From Microbacterium sp. (lineage in GTDB: Bacteria > Actinomycetota > Actinomycetes > Actinomycetales > Microbacteriaceae), in the NCBI GenBank assembly GCA_031286555.1, contig JAITUD010000530.1, positions 1-6,021 on the forward strand: a DNA stretch of 6,021 bases, written 5' to 3'. This document shows positions 1-5,757 of the stretch, piece after piece (positions within the stretch are counted from its first letter, which is position 1; each line of letters starts with the position of its first letter). Position numbers and translations under genes: made by a program. The notes below the pieces were generated by a model. That model did no database searches and had not been told where the DNA came from. It saw only the letters and a program-made list of their open reading frames with translations.

Positions 1-3
1 CTC

Positions 4-32
4 TTGTGAGATGTGTCGATCGCGCATACGTT
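4..32 (+). promoter_or_regulatory. Putative promoter of the ArsR-MFS operon
   Basis: TTGTGA at 4-9 matches four of six bases of a TTGACA -35 box. It is separated by exactly 17 bases from TACGTT at 27-32, which fits the actinobacterial TAnnnT -10 pattern. A GTG codon begins seven bases after the -10 box, so transcription would start on or next to that codon and give a leaderless mRNA. This is the same arrangement seen before two other genes in this window. The call rests on motif and spacing only, and the window edge hides anything further upstream. Confidence 0.45.
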
Positions 33-39
33 TACCTGC

Positions 40-576
40 GTGGAACAGATAGACGTCATCACCGCCATCTCGCATCCGCTGCGACGGCGCATCATCGACC
101 GCCTGCTGCTGCACGGCCCGACGCAGGTCGGCACCTTCGCGCGCGCCTTCGACGTCCAGGTCGGCAGCATCAGCCACCACCTGCGGATGCTGCAGAAGGC
201 GGGCGTCGTCGAGCAGGTCGACGACCCCTCGGGCGACAGGCGCACCAGTTGGTGGCAGCTGAGCCGGCGGTCGTTCTCGTGGTCCTCGGAGGACTTCGAC
301 TCGCCCTCCGACGCGCTGCTGGCCCGTGAGGCGCAGCGTGCGAACCTGCGCAACCAGCTCGATCGCCTGAAGCGCTGGTACCGGGACTCCGACAGCAGCG
401 ACTGGTCGGGGTTCAACACCGACACTCTCGCGTGGGCCACACAGGACGAGCTGCTCGACCTGCAGGAGCGGCTGCTGCGAATGCTCGACGAGTGGAGATC
501 CGACATCGACGGCGACGACGGGCGGGAGCGGACGCCCGTCTACTTCTTCGCCCACGGATTCCCGACGGAGGTATGA
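40..576 (+). CDS. ArsR-type winged-helix transcriptional regulator
   Basis: This is a DNA-binding regulator of about 178 residues. Residues 5-25 (ITAISHPLRRRIIDRLL) are the opening helix typical of ArsR/HTH_20 proteins. The helix-turn-helix follows at about 28-53 with recognition-helix residues VGSISHHLRMLQKAG, then a wing at about 58-80. Beyond the usual 100-120 residue ArsR fold there is a helical, probably coiled-coil or dimerising extension (about 87-115 and 128-155) and a terminal motif TPVYFFAHGFP. With this start the protein contains no cysteine, so it is not a classical ArsR/SmtB thiol metal sensor; a small organic ligand or another cue is more likely (inference). I chose GTG 40 because a -35/-10 pair ends seven bases before it. 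The longer in-frame GTG at 13 would add nine residues but would lie inside that promoter, and neither start has a Shine-Dalgarno site. The exporter gene starts one base after the stop codon, so this is probably its local repressor. Confidence 0.85.
   Translation: MEQIDVITAISHPLRRRIIDRLLLHGPTQVGTFARAFDVQVGSISHHLRMLQKAGVVEQVDDPSGDRRTSWWQLSRRSFSWSSEDFDSPSDALLAREAQRANLRNQLDRLKRWYRDSDSSDWSGFNTDTLAWATQDELLDLQERLLRMLDEWRSDIDGDDGRERTPVYFFAHGFPTEV
567..571 (+). promoter_or_regulatory. Shine-Dalgarno site of the MFS gene
   Basis: GGAGG lies within the last codons of the regulator gene, six bases before the ATG at 578. It fixes that start codon. It also shows that the exporter is translated from its own ribosome site on the shared transcript, unlike the genes here that look leaderless. 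Confidence 0.75.
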
Positions 577-577
577 C

Positions 578-1867
578 ATGACGACCGCAGAACCCACGAT
601 GCTGCGCACGCCGCCGGCATTCGCACGCGACCGGATGGTGCAGGCCTGGCTGGTCATCAAGGCGCTGTCGGATGCCGGTGATGCGATCTTCACGATCGCC
701 TTCGCCTGGACCGCCGTGCAGATCGCCTCCCCCGCTGTCGCCGGCCTCGTCGTCGCCGCGGGCACCATCCCGCGCGCAGTGGTGCTCCTGATCGGCGGTG
801 CCTACGCCGACAGGGCGGATGCCAGGCGGCTGATGATCCTGTTCAACGCGCTGCGCGTCGTCGTGCTGGTCACGGTCGCCGTGTGGTGCCTGGCTGCGCA
901 GCCGACGGTCGCCCTTCTGCTGATCGCGAGCATCGCCTTCGGACTGTGCGATGCGTTCTTCGAGCCCGCAGCGGGAACCATGCCCCGTCAGCTCGTCGCC
1001 CCCGCGGACCTGCCGGCCTACGCCGCGCTCAGCCAGACCCTCTCGCGTCTGGGCACGATGGCGGGCTCCGCTGCAGGCGGATTCCTGGTCGCCGCATACG
1101 GGATCACCGGGAGCGCCGGCCTGAACACCCTGACCTACGTGGTCGTGATCGTCTTCATCGTGCTGTGGCTGCGGCCGCGGTTCGCACTCCCCCGTGCGTC
1201 CAAGGAGCAGAGCGTCCTGCGCGGTGTCGCCGACGGGTTCCGGCACCTCGGCCGGGAGCGCGCGACGCGCACACTCGTGATCGCGCTGTCCGGGCTCAAC
1301 CTCGCCGTGGGACCGGCGCTCGCCATCGGGCTGCCGCTGCTGGCCACCTCGCGCGGCTGGGGCGCGGGCGCCGTCGGCGTCTTCGAGGCGCTCGTCGGCG
1401 GAGGCGCGATGGCCGGCGCCCTGACAGTGGTGCGCTGGCGCCCCCGTCACGAGGCGATCGGTGGGTTCGCCGCACTGATGGTGCAGGGGGCCGGGATCGT
1501 CAGTCTCGGACTCGGGAACCGGTTCGTCGTGGGCGCCGGCTGCCTGGCGATCGGTTTCACCGCGGGGTACGCCTCCTCCCTTCTCGGCGCGACCTTCGCC
1601 GCGACCGCCGCACCCGACTACCTGGGCCGGCTCGGATCGATCCTCCGGCTCGGCGACGACTGCCTCATGCCTGCAGGCATGGCGATCTTCGGCGCGCTGG
1701 CCGGCGTCCTCCCGCTGTGGGTGCCGTTCGCGATCTTCGGCGGCGCGATGGCGCTGCTGATGATCATCCCGCTGCGCAATCCTCAGCTCCGCAGCCTGTC
1801 GCTGCGGACGGAGAAGGAGCCCGAAGCCGAGCCCGTGCCCGAGCCCGAGTCCGCACCGGAGGTCTGA
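578..1867 (+). CDS. MFS-family efflux transporter
   Basis: This 429-residue inner-membrane protein of the major facilitator superfamily is probably a proton-coupled exporter with about 12 TM helices. The MFS motif A loop between TM2 and TM3 is clear at about residues 73-84 (GGAYADRADARR). The segment FEPAAGTMPRQLV (about 128-140), followed by LSRLGTMAGSAAGGFLVA, is typical of the MFS_3/EntS-like branch of drug and siderophore exporters. A central cytoplasmic loop at about 199-230 separates the two six-helix halves. The last 19 residues form an unusual Glu-Pro tail. The gene starts one base after the ArsR-type regulator, and no promoter is visible between them, so it is likely co-transcribed and repressed by that protein until its substrate or a related cue appears. 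The substrate cannot be inferred. The family assignment is firm; the subfamily is less so. Confidence 0.9.
   Translation: MTTAEPTMLRTPPAFARDRMVQAWLVIKALSDAGDAIFTIAFAWTAVQIASPAVAGLVVAAGTIPRAVVLLIGGAYADRADARRLMILFNALRVVVLVTVAVWCLAAQPTVALLLIASIAFGLCDAFFEPAAGTMPRQLVAPADLPAYAALSQTLSRLGTMAGSAAGGFLVAAYGITGSAGLNTLTYVVVIVFIVLWLRPRFALPRASKEQSVLRGVADGFRHLGRERATRTLVIALSGLNLAVGPALAIGLPLLATSRGWGAGAVGVFEALVGGGAMAGALTVVRWRPRHEAIGGFAALMVQGAGIVSLGLGNRFVVGAGCLAIGFTAGYASSLLGATFAATAAPDYLGRLGSILRLGDDCLMPAGMAIFGALAGVLPLWVPFAIFGGAMALLMIIPLRNPQLRSLSLRTEKEPEAEPVPEPESAPEV
1808..1864 (+). repeat. Glu-Pro-rich C-terminal tail of the MFS protein
   Basis: Residues 411-429 alternate Glu and Pro (EPEAEPVPEPESAPEV). The hexamer GAGCCC recurs at 1817, 1829 and 1841, exactly 12 bases apart, which suggests growth by short tandem duplication. 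The tail follows the last TM helix and should be cytoplasmic, disordered and strongly acidic. Confidence 0.5.
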
Positions 1868-1897
1868 GCATTCCGCGGCCGGCATACGGCCCGACCC

Positions 1898-1903
1898 TAG
1901 AAT
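1898..1903 (+). promoter_or_regulatory. -10 box of a leaderless promoter for the acyltransferase gene
   Basis: TAGAAT ends six bases before the ATG at 1910. No Shine-Dalgarno sequence precedes that ATG, so the transcript probably begins at or beside the start codon. No convincing -35 box is seen at the expected distance. The 42-base gap between the MFS stop and this ATG otherwise contains only a small 5-bp hairpin. Confidence 0.5.
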
Positions 1904-1909
1904 CTCGGC

Positions 1910-3232
1910 ATGAGCAGCGCCGCCCGTACTCCGACACGCACCGTGCCTGCAGGCCGGGATCTGACGCTCGACCTGGTGCGTGTCGCCTGCGTCGTACTGG
2001 TCGTCTTCGCGCACATCCTGTTCAGCGGCGTGGGCCGCGGGTCGGACGGCTCGATCCTGATCGAGCGCACCGTCGAGCAGCAGACCTGGTTCGACGTCGC
2101 GAGCTGGATCGCCGACATCATGCCGCTGTTCTTCGTGGTCGGCGGCTTCGCCGCCCGGGCCGGCTGGGCATCGGCGCAGAAGCGCGGCGTCACCGAGGAC
2201 GAGTTCGTGCGGGTCCGGCTCGCTCGTCTGGCCCGACCGGCGCTGCCGCTGTTCGTCTTCTTCAGCGTGGCGCTCGGGGCGGCACGCATGCTCGGCATCG
2301 ATCCGACCCTCGTCGACACGGTCGCGATCGGGGTGGGCTCACCGCTGTGGTTCCTCGCCGCGTACATCACCGCACAGGCTCTGGCACCGACGATGATGCG
2401 CCTGCACGCACGGTACGGCGGACGCGTCCTGGTCGTGCTGTTCGCGTGCGTCGTGCTCGTCGACCTGCTGCGGTTCGGGCTGGTGCGCGGCGTGCTGGGT
2501 GTGCACTCGCTCCCGCCCGACCACTACGGCGTGGGCGACGAGCTCGCGGGCATCCCCAACGTGCTGTTCGTCTGGCTGTTCTGCCAGCAGGTGGGCTTCT
2601 TCCTCTACGACGGCTGGTTCCGTCGCCGCAGCGCCTGGCTGCTCATCGCGCTGATGGCCGGCGGGTACGGCCTCGCCGTGGCATCCGTCCCCCTGATGGG
2701 CTATTCATGGAACATGCTGGCGAACCAGTGGCCGCCGACGCTGCCGCTGGCGATCCTCGCGATCGTGCAGGCCGCCGGGCTCACCCTGCTGCACAGACCG
2801 CTCACCGCGCTGACGAGGGTACGGGCCGTGCAGGGGATGATGCTGCTGATCGGATCGCGTCTGATGACGGTCTACCTGTGGCATCTGCCCGTCGTCATGA
2901 TCCTCATCGGCATCGAACTGCTCCTGCCGATCCCGATGCCTGCTCCCGGTGGCGCACTGTGGTGGTGGACGCGGGTGCCCTTCCTGCTGCTGGTGCTCGC
3001 CGTCGTCTGGATGCTGTCGATCCCGCTGGCGCGCTTCGAGAAGGTGCCACCGCTCGGAGCGCCTCGCCTGCAGATCGCGACGCCACTCGCCGTGGTCCTC
3101 TTCCTGCTGCCGCCGCTCGCGATCTCGGCCTACGGCCTGGATCTGCCCCTGGCGGCGGCCGGTCTCGTGCTGACCGTCACCGCTCTCTGGCTGACCGGTG
3201 GGTTCGGGTCACGGGAGCGAGCCGTATCCTGA
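1910..3232 (+). CDS. Integral-membrane acyltransferase, AT3 family
   Basis: This 440-residue polytopic membrane protein has about 10-11 TM helices and belongs to the acyltransferase-3 family (PF01757). Members O-acylate cell-surface sugars, peptidoglycan, lipids or secreted natural products, using acyl-CoA from the cytoplasm. The family signature Arg-x10-His is present in TM1 (R24 to H35, within DLVRVACVVLVVFAH). MPLFFVVGGF follows at 71-80 and a basic cytoplasmic segment RVRLARLARP at 101-110. A late conserved element, YLWHLPVV, includes H325. MPLFFxVGG is, from memory, common in an actinobacterial subgroup whose acceptor is unknown. The length is normal for a stand-alone AT3 protein with no fused SGNH domain. 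The start is ATG 1910, supported by the adjacent -10 box. The gene has its own promoter, and the next gene begins four bases after its stop. Its acceptor is not predictable; a surface glycan or lipid is a reasonable guess. Confidence 0.85.
   Translation: MSSAARTPTRTVPAGRDLTLDLVRVACVVLVVFAHILFSGVGRGSDGSILIERTVEQQTWFDVASWIADIMPLFFVVGGFAARAGWASAQKRGVTEDEFVRVRLARLARPALPLFVFFSVALGAARMLGIDPTLVDTVAIGVGSPLWFLAAYITAQALAPTMMRLHARYGGRVLVVLFACVVLVDLLRFGLVRGVLGVHSLPPDHYGVGDELAGIPNVLFVWLFCQQVGFFLYDGWFRRRSAWLLIALMAGGYGLAVASVPLMGYSWNMLANQWPPTLPLAILAIVQAAGLTLLHRPLTALTRVRAVQGMMLLIGSRLMTVYLWHLPVVMILIGIELLLPIPMPAPGGALWWWTRVPFLLLVLAVVWMLSIPLARFEKVPPLGAPRLQIATPLAVVLFLLPPLAISAYGLDLPLAAAGLVLTVTALWLTGGFGSRERAVS
3225..3230 (+). 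promoter_or_regulatory. -10 box of a leaderless promoter for the two-component operon
   Basis: TATCCT ends six bases before the response-regulator ATG at 3237, the same spacing as before the acyltransferase gene. Its last T is the first base of the acyltransferase TGA stop codon, so the promoter lies on the end of the upstream gene. A single GTCACG at 3208-3213 sits 11 bases upstream of it. No good -35 box or Shine-Dalgarno site is visible. Confidence 0.5.
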
Positions 3233-3236
3233 CCGC

Positions 3237-3929
3237 ATGCGGATCCTGATCGCCGAGGACGACGCGCGACTGCGCTCCCTGCTGGAGCGCGCGCTGCGCG
3301 AGAGCGGATACGTGGTCAGCGCCCACACTGACAGCGACTCCGCCCTGTTCGAGATCGAGACGGACGCCGCGGATCTGCTCGTCCTCGACATCATGCTGCC
3401 CGGCTCGATGGACGGCGTCGCCCTGTGCCGCAGGGTCCGCGAGAGCGACACGTCGACGCCGATCCTGCTGCTCACCGCACTGGACGCGCCGTCGCACCGG
3501 GTGGCCGGACTGGACTCCGGTGCCGACGACTACCTGACCAAGCCGTTCCATCTGCCCGAACTGCTGGCGCGCGTGCGCGCACTGCTCCGACGCGCTCCTC
3601 TGGCAGTCTCCCCCGTGCTCGAGGTCGCCGGGGTGTCCCTCGACCCGGCCAGTCGCACTGTGACGAGGGACGGCAGGCCGATCGACCTGACGGCACGGGA
3701 GTTCGCCGTCCTCGAGCTGCTGATGCGCAACCCCGAGCGGGTGGTCTCGACGTCGGAGTTCATCGATCACGCCTGGGACGCCCACTACGACGGGTACAGC
3801 AACGTCGTCGCGTCGACGATCCGGCACCTGCGCGGAAAGCTGTCCCTGCCCGGCAGACCCGACCCGATCACCACTCGACGCGGCAGCGGCTACGTCTTCG
3901 GCACCACCGCTGAGGGCGGATCACGATGA
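3237..3929 (+). CDS. OmpR/PhoB-family DNA-binding response regulator
   Basis: This 230-residue cytoplasmic transcription factor is activated by phosphorylation from the kinase encoded next. The receiver domain spans about 1-115. It has the acidic pocket E7-D8-D9, phospho-acceptor D51 (VLDIMLPG), T80, and K102 in the KPF motif, all the residues needed for normal phosphotransfer. A winged-helix effector domain covers about 125-225, with DLTAREFAVLELLM, a recognition-helix region around NVVASTIRHLRGKL, and the closing wing TTRRGSGYVF. The ATG at 3237 gives the standard MRILIAEDD beginning; a longer in-frame start at 3198 would add 13 unrelated residues from inside the acyltransferase gene. The kinase gene overlaps the stop by ATGA, so the two are translationally coupled. 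Likely targets are the CGTCAC repeats at 4859-4889 (inference). The family call is certain; the specific named system is not identified. Confidence 0.95.
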   Translation: MRILIAEDDARLRSLLERALRESGYVVSAHTDSDSALFEIETDAADLLVLDIMLPGSMDGVALCRRVRESDTSTPILLLTALDAPSHRVAGLDSGADDYLTKPFHLPELLARVRALLRRAPLAVSPVLEVAGVSLDPASRTVTRDGRPIDLTAREFAVLELLMRNPERVVSTSEFIDHAWDAHYDGYSNVVASTIRHLRGKLSLPGRPDPITTRRGSGYVFGTTAEGGSR

Positions 3930-4855
3930 TCATCCGCCGGGCGACGCTGCGCCTCACCGTGCTGTACTCCGCGATCATCATCGGGGTCGTCGCGGTGTTC
4001 GCGATCGGCGTCGGGCTGTACGCGACGATCGCCTTCGACGTGGAGATCCCCGGCGCGACCGAAGAGGCACTCGATCGCGCCGATGTGACGCTGCGAGCCG
4101 CACTGCTGATCTGCTTCGGCGCCGTCGTCGTGCTCGCGCCGCCGGTGAGCTACCTTCTCGCGAGGAACGCGCTGCGGCCGGTGCGCGCCAGTCTGGAGGC
4201 CCAGCAGGCCTTCGTCGACGACGCCTCGCACGAGCTGCGCACACCGATCGCCGTCGCCCAGGGCGAGCTCGAGCTCGCTCTGCTGCGACCGCGGGACGGT
4301 GAGGAGTACCGGACCGCGATCGGCACGGCGCTGGACGCGCTCGGCGAACTCGATGCCCTCACCCGCGACCTGCTGCTGCTCGCCCGCGACGAGCGTCTGC
4401 CGGAACCCGGACCGGAGACCACCCCGGACGCGCTCGGACAGCAACTGCTGCAGGCGCTGCCCGCGGAGGTGCGCCCCCGCGTGCGGCTCCGCGCGCAGGG
4501 GTCGGAGATCCGGCTCGCGCAGCCCGAGCTGATCACGCGGGCCGCCGCCAACCTGGTCGAGAACGCCGCCAAGTACTCGGATGCCGCGCAACCGATCGAC
4601 GTGACGTATGCACGCGACCACGACGGGCTCCGCATCATCGTGACCGACCGAGGGCCGGGGATGCCGCCGGAGGACGCCGCGCGGGCCTTCGACCGGTTCT
4701 GGCGCGCGGATGCGACCAGAAGCACGCCCGGGCACGGCATCGGGCTCTCGCTGGTGCGCAGGATCGCGGAGCTGCACGGCGGTCGAGCGCGCCTGCAGAG
4801 CACGCCGGGCAAGGGGACGACTGCGACGATCACGCTCCCCGATACCGAGGCATAG
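3926..4855 (+). CDS. Sensor histidine kinase, short-loop membrane type
   Basis: This is a 309-residue membrane kinase, the partner of the preceding response regulator. TM1 is at about 12-34 and TM2 at about 57-78. They enclose only some 20 extracytoplasmic residues, rich in acidic side chains (D38, E40, E46, E47, D50, D53). About 20 residues after TM2 comes the H-box SHELRTP with phospho-acceptor H102. Only a fragment like the start of a HAMP (ALRPVRASL) lies between, so a complete HAMP domain is missing. The ATPase domain has an N-box NLVENAAKYS (N209, N213), G1 box DRGPGM (241-246), F-box FDRFWR (255-260) and G2 box GHGIGLSL (269-276), so it should be active. The small loop suggests that it senses the membrane itself, a cation, or a membrane partner rather than a soluble ligand (inference). 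The start overlaps the regulator stop as ATGA, with a weak purine-rich site (GGGCGGA) just upstream. Confidence 0.95.
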   Translation: MIIRRATLRLTVLYSAIIIGVVAVFAIGVGLYATIAFDVEIPGATEEALDRADVTLRAALLICFGAVVVLAPPVSYLLARNALRPVRASLEAQQAFVDDASHELRTPIAVAQGELELALLRPRDGEEYRTAIGTALDALGELDALTRDLLLLARDERLPEPGPETTPDALGQQLLQALPAEVRPRVRLRAQGSEIRLAQPELITRAAANLVENAAKYSDAAQPIDVTYARDHDGLRIIVTDRGPGMPPEDAARAFDRFWRADATRSTPGHGIGLSLVRRIAELHGGRARLQSTPGKGTTATITLPDTEA

Positions 4856-4858
4856 TCG

Positions 4859-4889
4859 CGTCACAGCTTCTCGTCACGCTCCCGTCACG
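4859..4889 (+). promoter_or_regulatory. Three CGTCAC direct repeats, probable response-regulator operator
   Basis: CGTCACA at 4859-4865, CGTCACG at 4872-4878 and CGTCACG at 4883-4889 are direct repeats starting 13 and 11 bases apart. OmpR-family regulators typically bind tandem direct repeats about 11 bp apart, on one face of the helix. The last copy ends ten bases before the -10 box at 4900, the position from which such proteins activate promoters with poor -35 boxes. The repeats begin just after the kinase stop codon. The seven-base repeats are seen directly; binding by the neighbouring regulator is inferred. Confidence 0.65.
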
Positions 4890-4899
4890 AAGGCCTCCC

Positions 4900-4905
4900 T
4901 AGCGT
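4900..4905 (+). promoter_or_regulatory. -10 box of the COG4705-like gene promoter
   Basis: TAGCGT fits TAnnnT and lies directly downstream of the CGTCAC repeats. Transcription would start near 4911-4913, leaving a leader of about 40 bases that contains a Shine-Dalgarno site. No TTGACA-like -35 box is present; the repeat array occupies that place, which suggests an activator-dependent promoter. Confidence 0.45.
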
Positions 4906-4940
4906 TGGCTCTGCGGTCGTCCGAAGCGGACACCGGAGAA

Positions 4941-4945
4941 GGGAG
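4941..4945 (+). promoter_or_regulatory. Shine-Dalgarno site of the COG4705-like gene
   Basis: GGGAG, in a longer purine run (GGAGAAGGGAG, 4935-4945), lies five bases before ATG 4951 and eight before a second in-frame ATG at 4954. Either start is possible. The difference is one methionine. Confidence 0.65.
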
Positions 4946-4950
4946 CACTC

Positions 4951-5757
4951 ATGATGAGCAGCACGCAACGCCGAATGCTGAACAAGGTGCCAGAGGTCAC
5001 TCTGCTGTTCTGGCTGGTGAAGATGATGTCGACGACCGTCGGCGAGACGGGCGCTGACCTGCTCTCGGGAACGCTCGGCTGGGGAATGGGCATCACCACC
5101 GCGGTCGTCGGCGTGCTCCTTGCCGTCGCGCTCGTCGCCCAGTTCCGTGCCAGGGCGTACTCGCCGGTCCGGTACTGGATCGTGGTCGTCCTGATCTCGG
5201 TCGCCGGCACCCTGGCCAGCGACATGCTCACCGACGTCGCCGGTGTGCCGCTGGGCGTGACCACCACGGTCTTCGCCGTCGTCCTGGCCGCTGTCTTCCT
5301 GATCTGGTGGCTGCAGGAGCGCACCCTGTCGATCCATTCCATCGACACCCCGAAGCGCGAGGCGTTCTACTGGGCTGCGATTCTGGTGACCTTCGCGCTC
5401 GGAACCGCCGGAGGCGACCTGCTGGGCGAGGCGCTGAACCTCGGCTACGCGCTCTCCGCCGCGGTGTTCCTGGCCGCCCTGCTGCTCGTCGCCCTCGCCA
5501 GGTTCACGTTCGGCCTGAACGCGGTGCTGGCCTTCTGGACGGCCTACGTGCTCACCCGGCCGCTCGGCGCCTCGCTGGGCGACCTGCTGTCGCAGCCGGT
5601 CGCCGACGGCGGGCTCGGGTTCGGAACGATCCCGGTCAGCATCGCGTTCACCGCGTGCATCATCGCCGCCGTCGCGTGGTTCGCGCGCGAACAGCGCAGG
5701 GTCATCGCCCCGAAGGTCATCACGGCCTCGCTCGCCGCCGACCGGATGCCCGCGTGA
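4951..5757 (+). CDS. COG4705-like multi-TM membrane protein of unknown function
   Basis: This 268-residue, very hydrophobic protein probably has eight TM helices. Its sequence (NKVPEVTLLFWLVKMMSTT, GETGADLL, REAFYW, LTRPLGASLGDLLSQP) matches what I know as COG4705, 'uncharacterized membrane-anchored protein', often found near two-component systems; no function is established to my knowledge. It consists of four related units. W21, W76, W141 and W196 are each followed ten residues later by Gly and 15 residues later by Asp (D36, D91, D156, D211) within G-x4-D-[LM]-L. Four conserved acidic residues in or at membrane helices suggest a transporter, channel or ion-binding role (inference). A positively charged segment follows the last helix (about 246-255). 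It has its own promoter with an apparent response-regulator operator, and its stop overlaps the next gene as GTGA, so it is probably the main output of the preceding kinase-regulator pair. Confidence 0.85.
   Translation: MMSSTQRRMLNKVPEVTLLFWLVKMMSTTVGETGADLLSGTLGWGMGITTAVVGVLLAVALVAQFRARAYSPVRYWIVVVLISVAGTLASDMLTDVAGVPLGVTTTVFAVVLAAVFLIWWLQERTLSIHSIDTPKREAFYWAAILVTFALGTAGGDLLGEALNLGYALSAAVFLAALLLVALARFTFGLNAVLAFWTAYVLTRPLGASLGDLLSQPVADGGLGFGTIPVSIAFTACIIAAVAWFAREQRRVIAPKVITASLAADRMPA
5011..5700 (+). repeat. Fourfold internal protein repeat, W-x9-G-x4-D-[LM]-L
   Basis: The units begin at codons 21, 76, 141 and 196, encoding TTVGETGADLL, SVAGTLASDML, FALGTAGGDLL and TRPLGASLGDLL in equivalent places. 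The intervals are 55, 65 and 55 residues. Units 1-2 and 3-4 therefore look like two copies of an ancestral pair, with a ten-residue insertion in the middle (about 122-138, including RTLSIHSIDTPKRE). Each unit is predicted to hold two TM helices. Identity lies at key residues rather than at the DNA level, so the duplication is old. Confidence 0.75.

Noticed and set aside
23..40. CGCA...TGCG inverted repeat around the first -10 box, considered as an operator for the ArsR-type protein
   Set aside because: Only four bases pair in each arm and the inner bases do not match, so it is too weak to support.
1877..1891. Hairpin GGCCG-GCATA-CGGCC between the MFS and acyltransferase genes, considered as a terminator
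   Set aside because: The stem is only 5 bp with no T tract, and in a GC-rich gap such a stem can arise by chance. It may weakly affect read-through but cannot be called a terminator.
413..2014. Long minus-strand open frame of 533 codons
   Set aside because: It lies opposite the regulator and MFS genes. Its product is Arg/Gly/Asp/His-rich low-complexity sequence with no recognisable domain, the usual shadow of GC-rich coding DNA.
883..3249. Long plus-strand open frame of 788 codons
   Set aside because: It is another frame across the MFS and acyltransferase genes, with an Arg/Ala/Pro-rich product. Both real genes there have clear family motifs and proper starts.
3925..3934. Palindrome GATGATCATC at the kinase start, repeated at 1759-1768
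   Set aside because: Both copies encode Met-Ile-Ile with the preferred ATC codons. A shared operator is unlikely because one copy lies deep inside the MFS coding region.
4263..4278. Perfect 16-bp palindrome GCGAGCTCGAGCTCGC in the kinase gene
   Set aside because: It arises from repeated favoured codons GAG and CTC for Glu-Leu-Glu-Leu, so codon bias explains it.
4919..4931. Mini hairpin GTCCG-AAG-CGGAC in the leader of the COG4705-like gene, considered as a riboswitch
   Set aside because: The leader is only about 40 bases and the stem only 5 bp, too small for a known riboswitch class.
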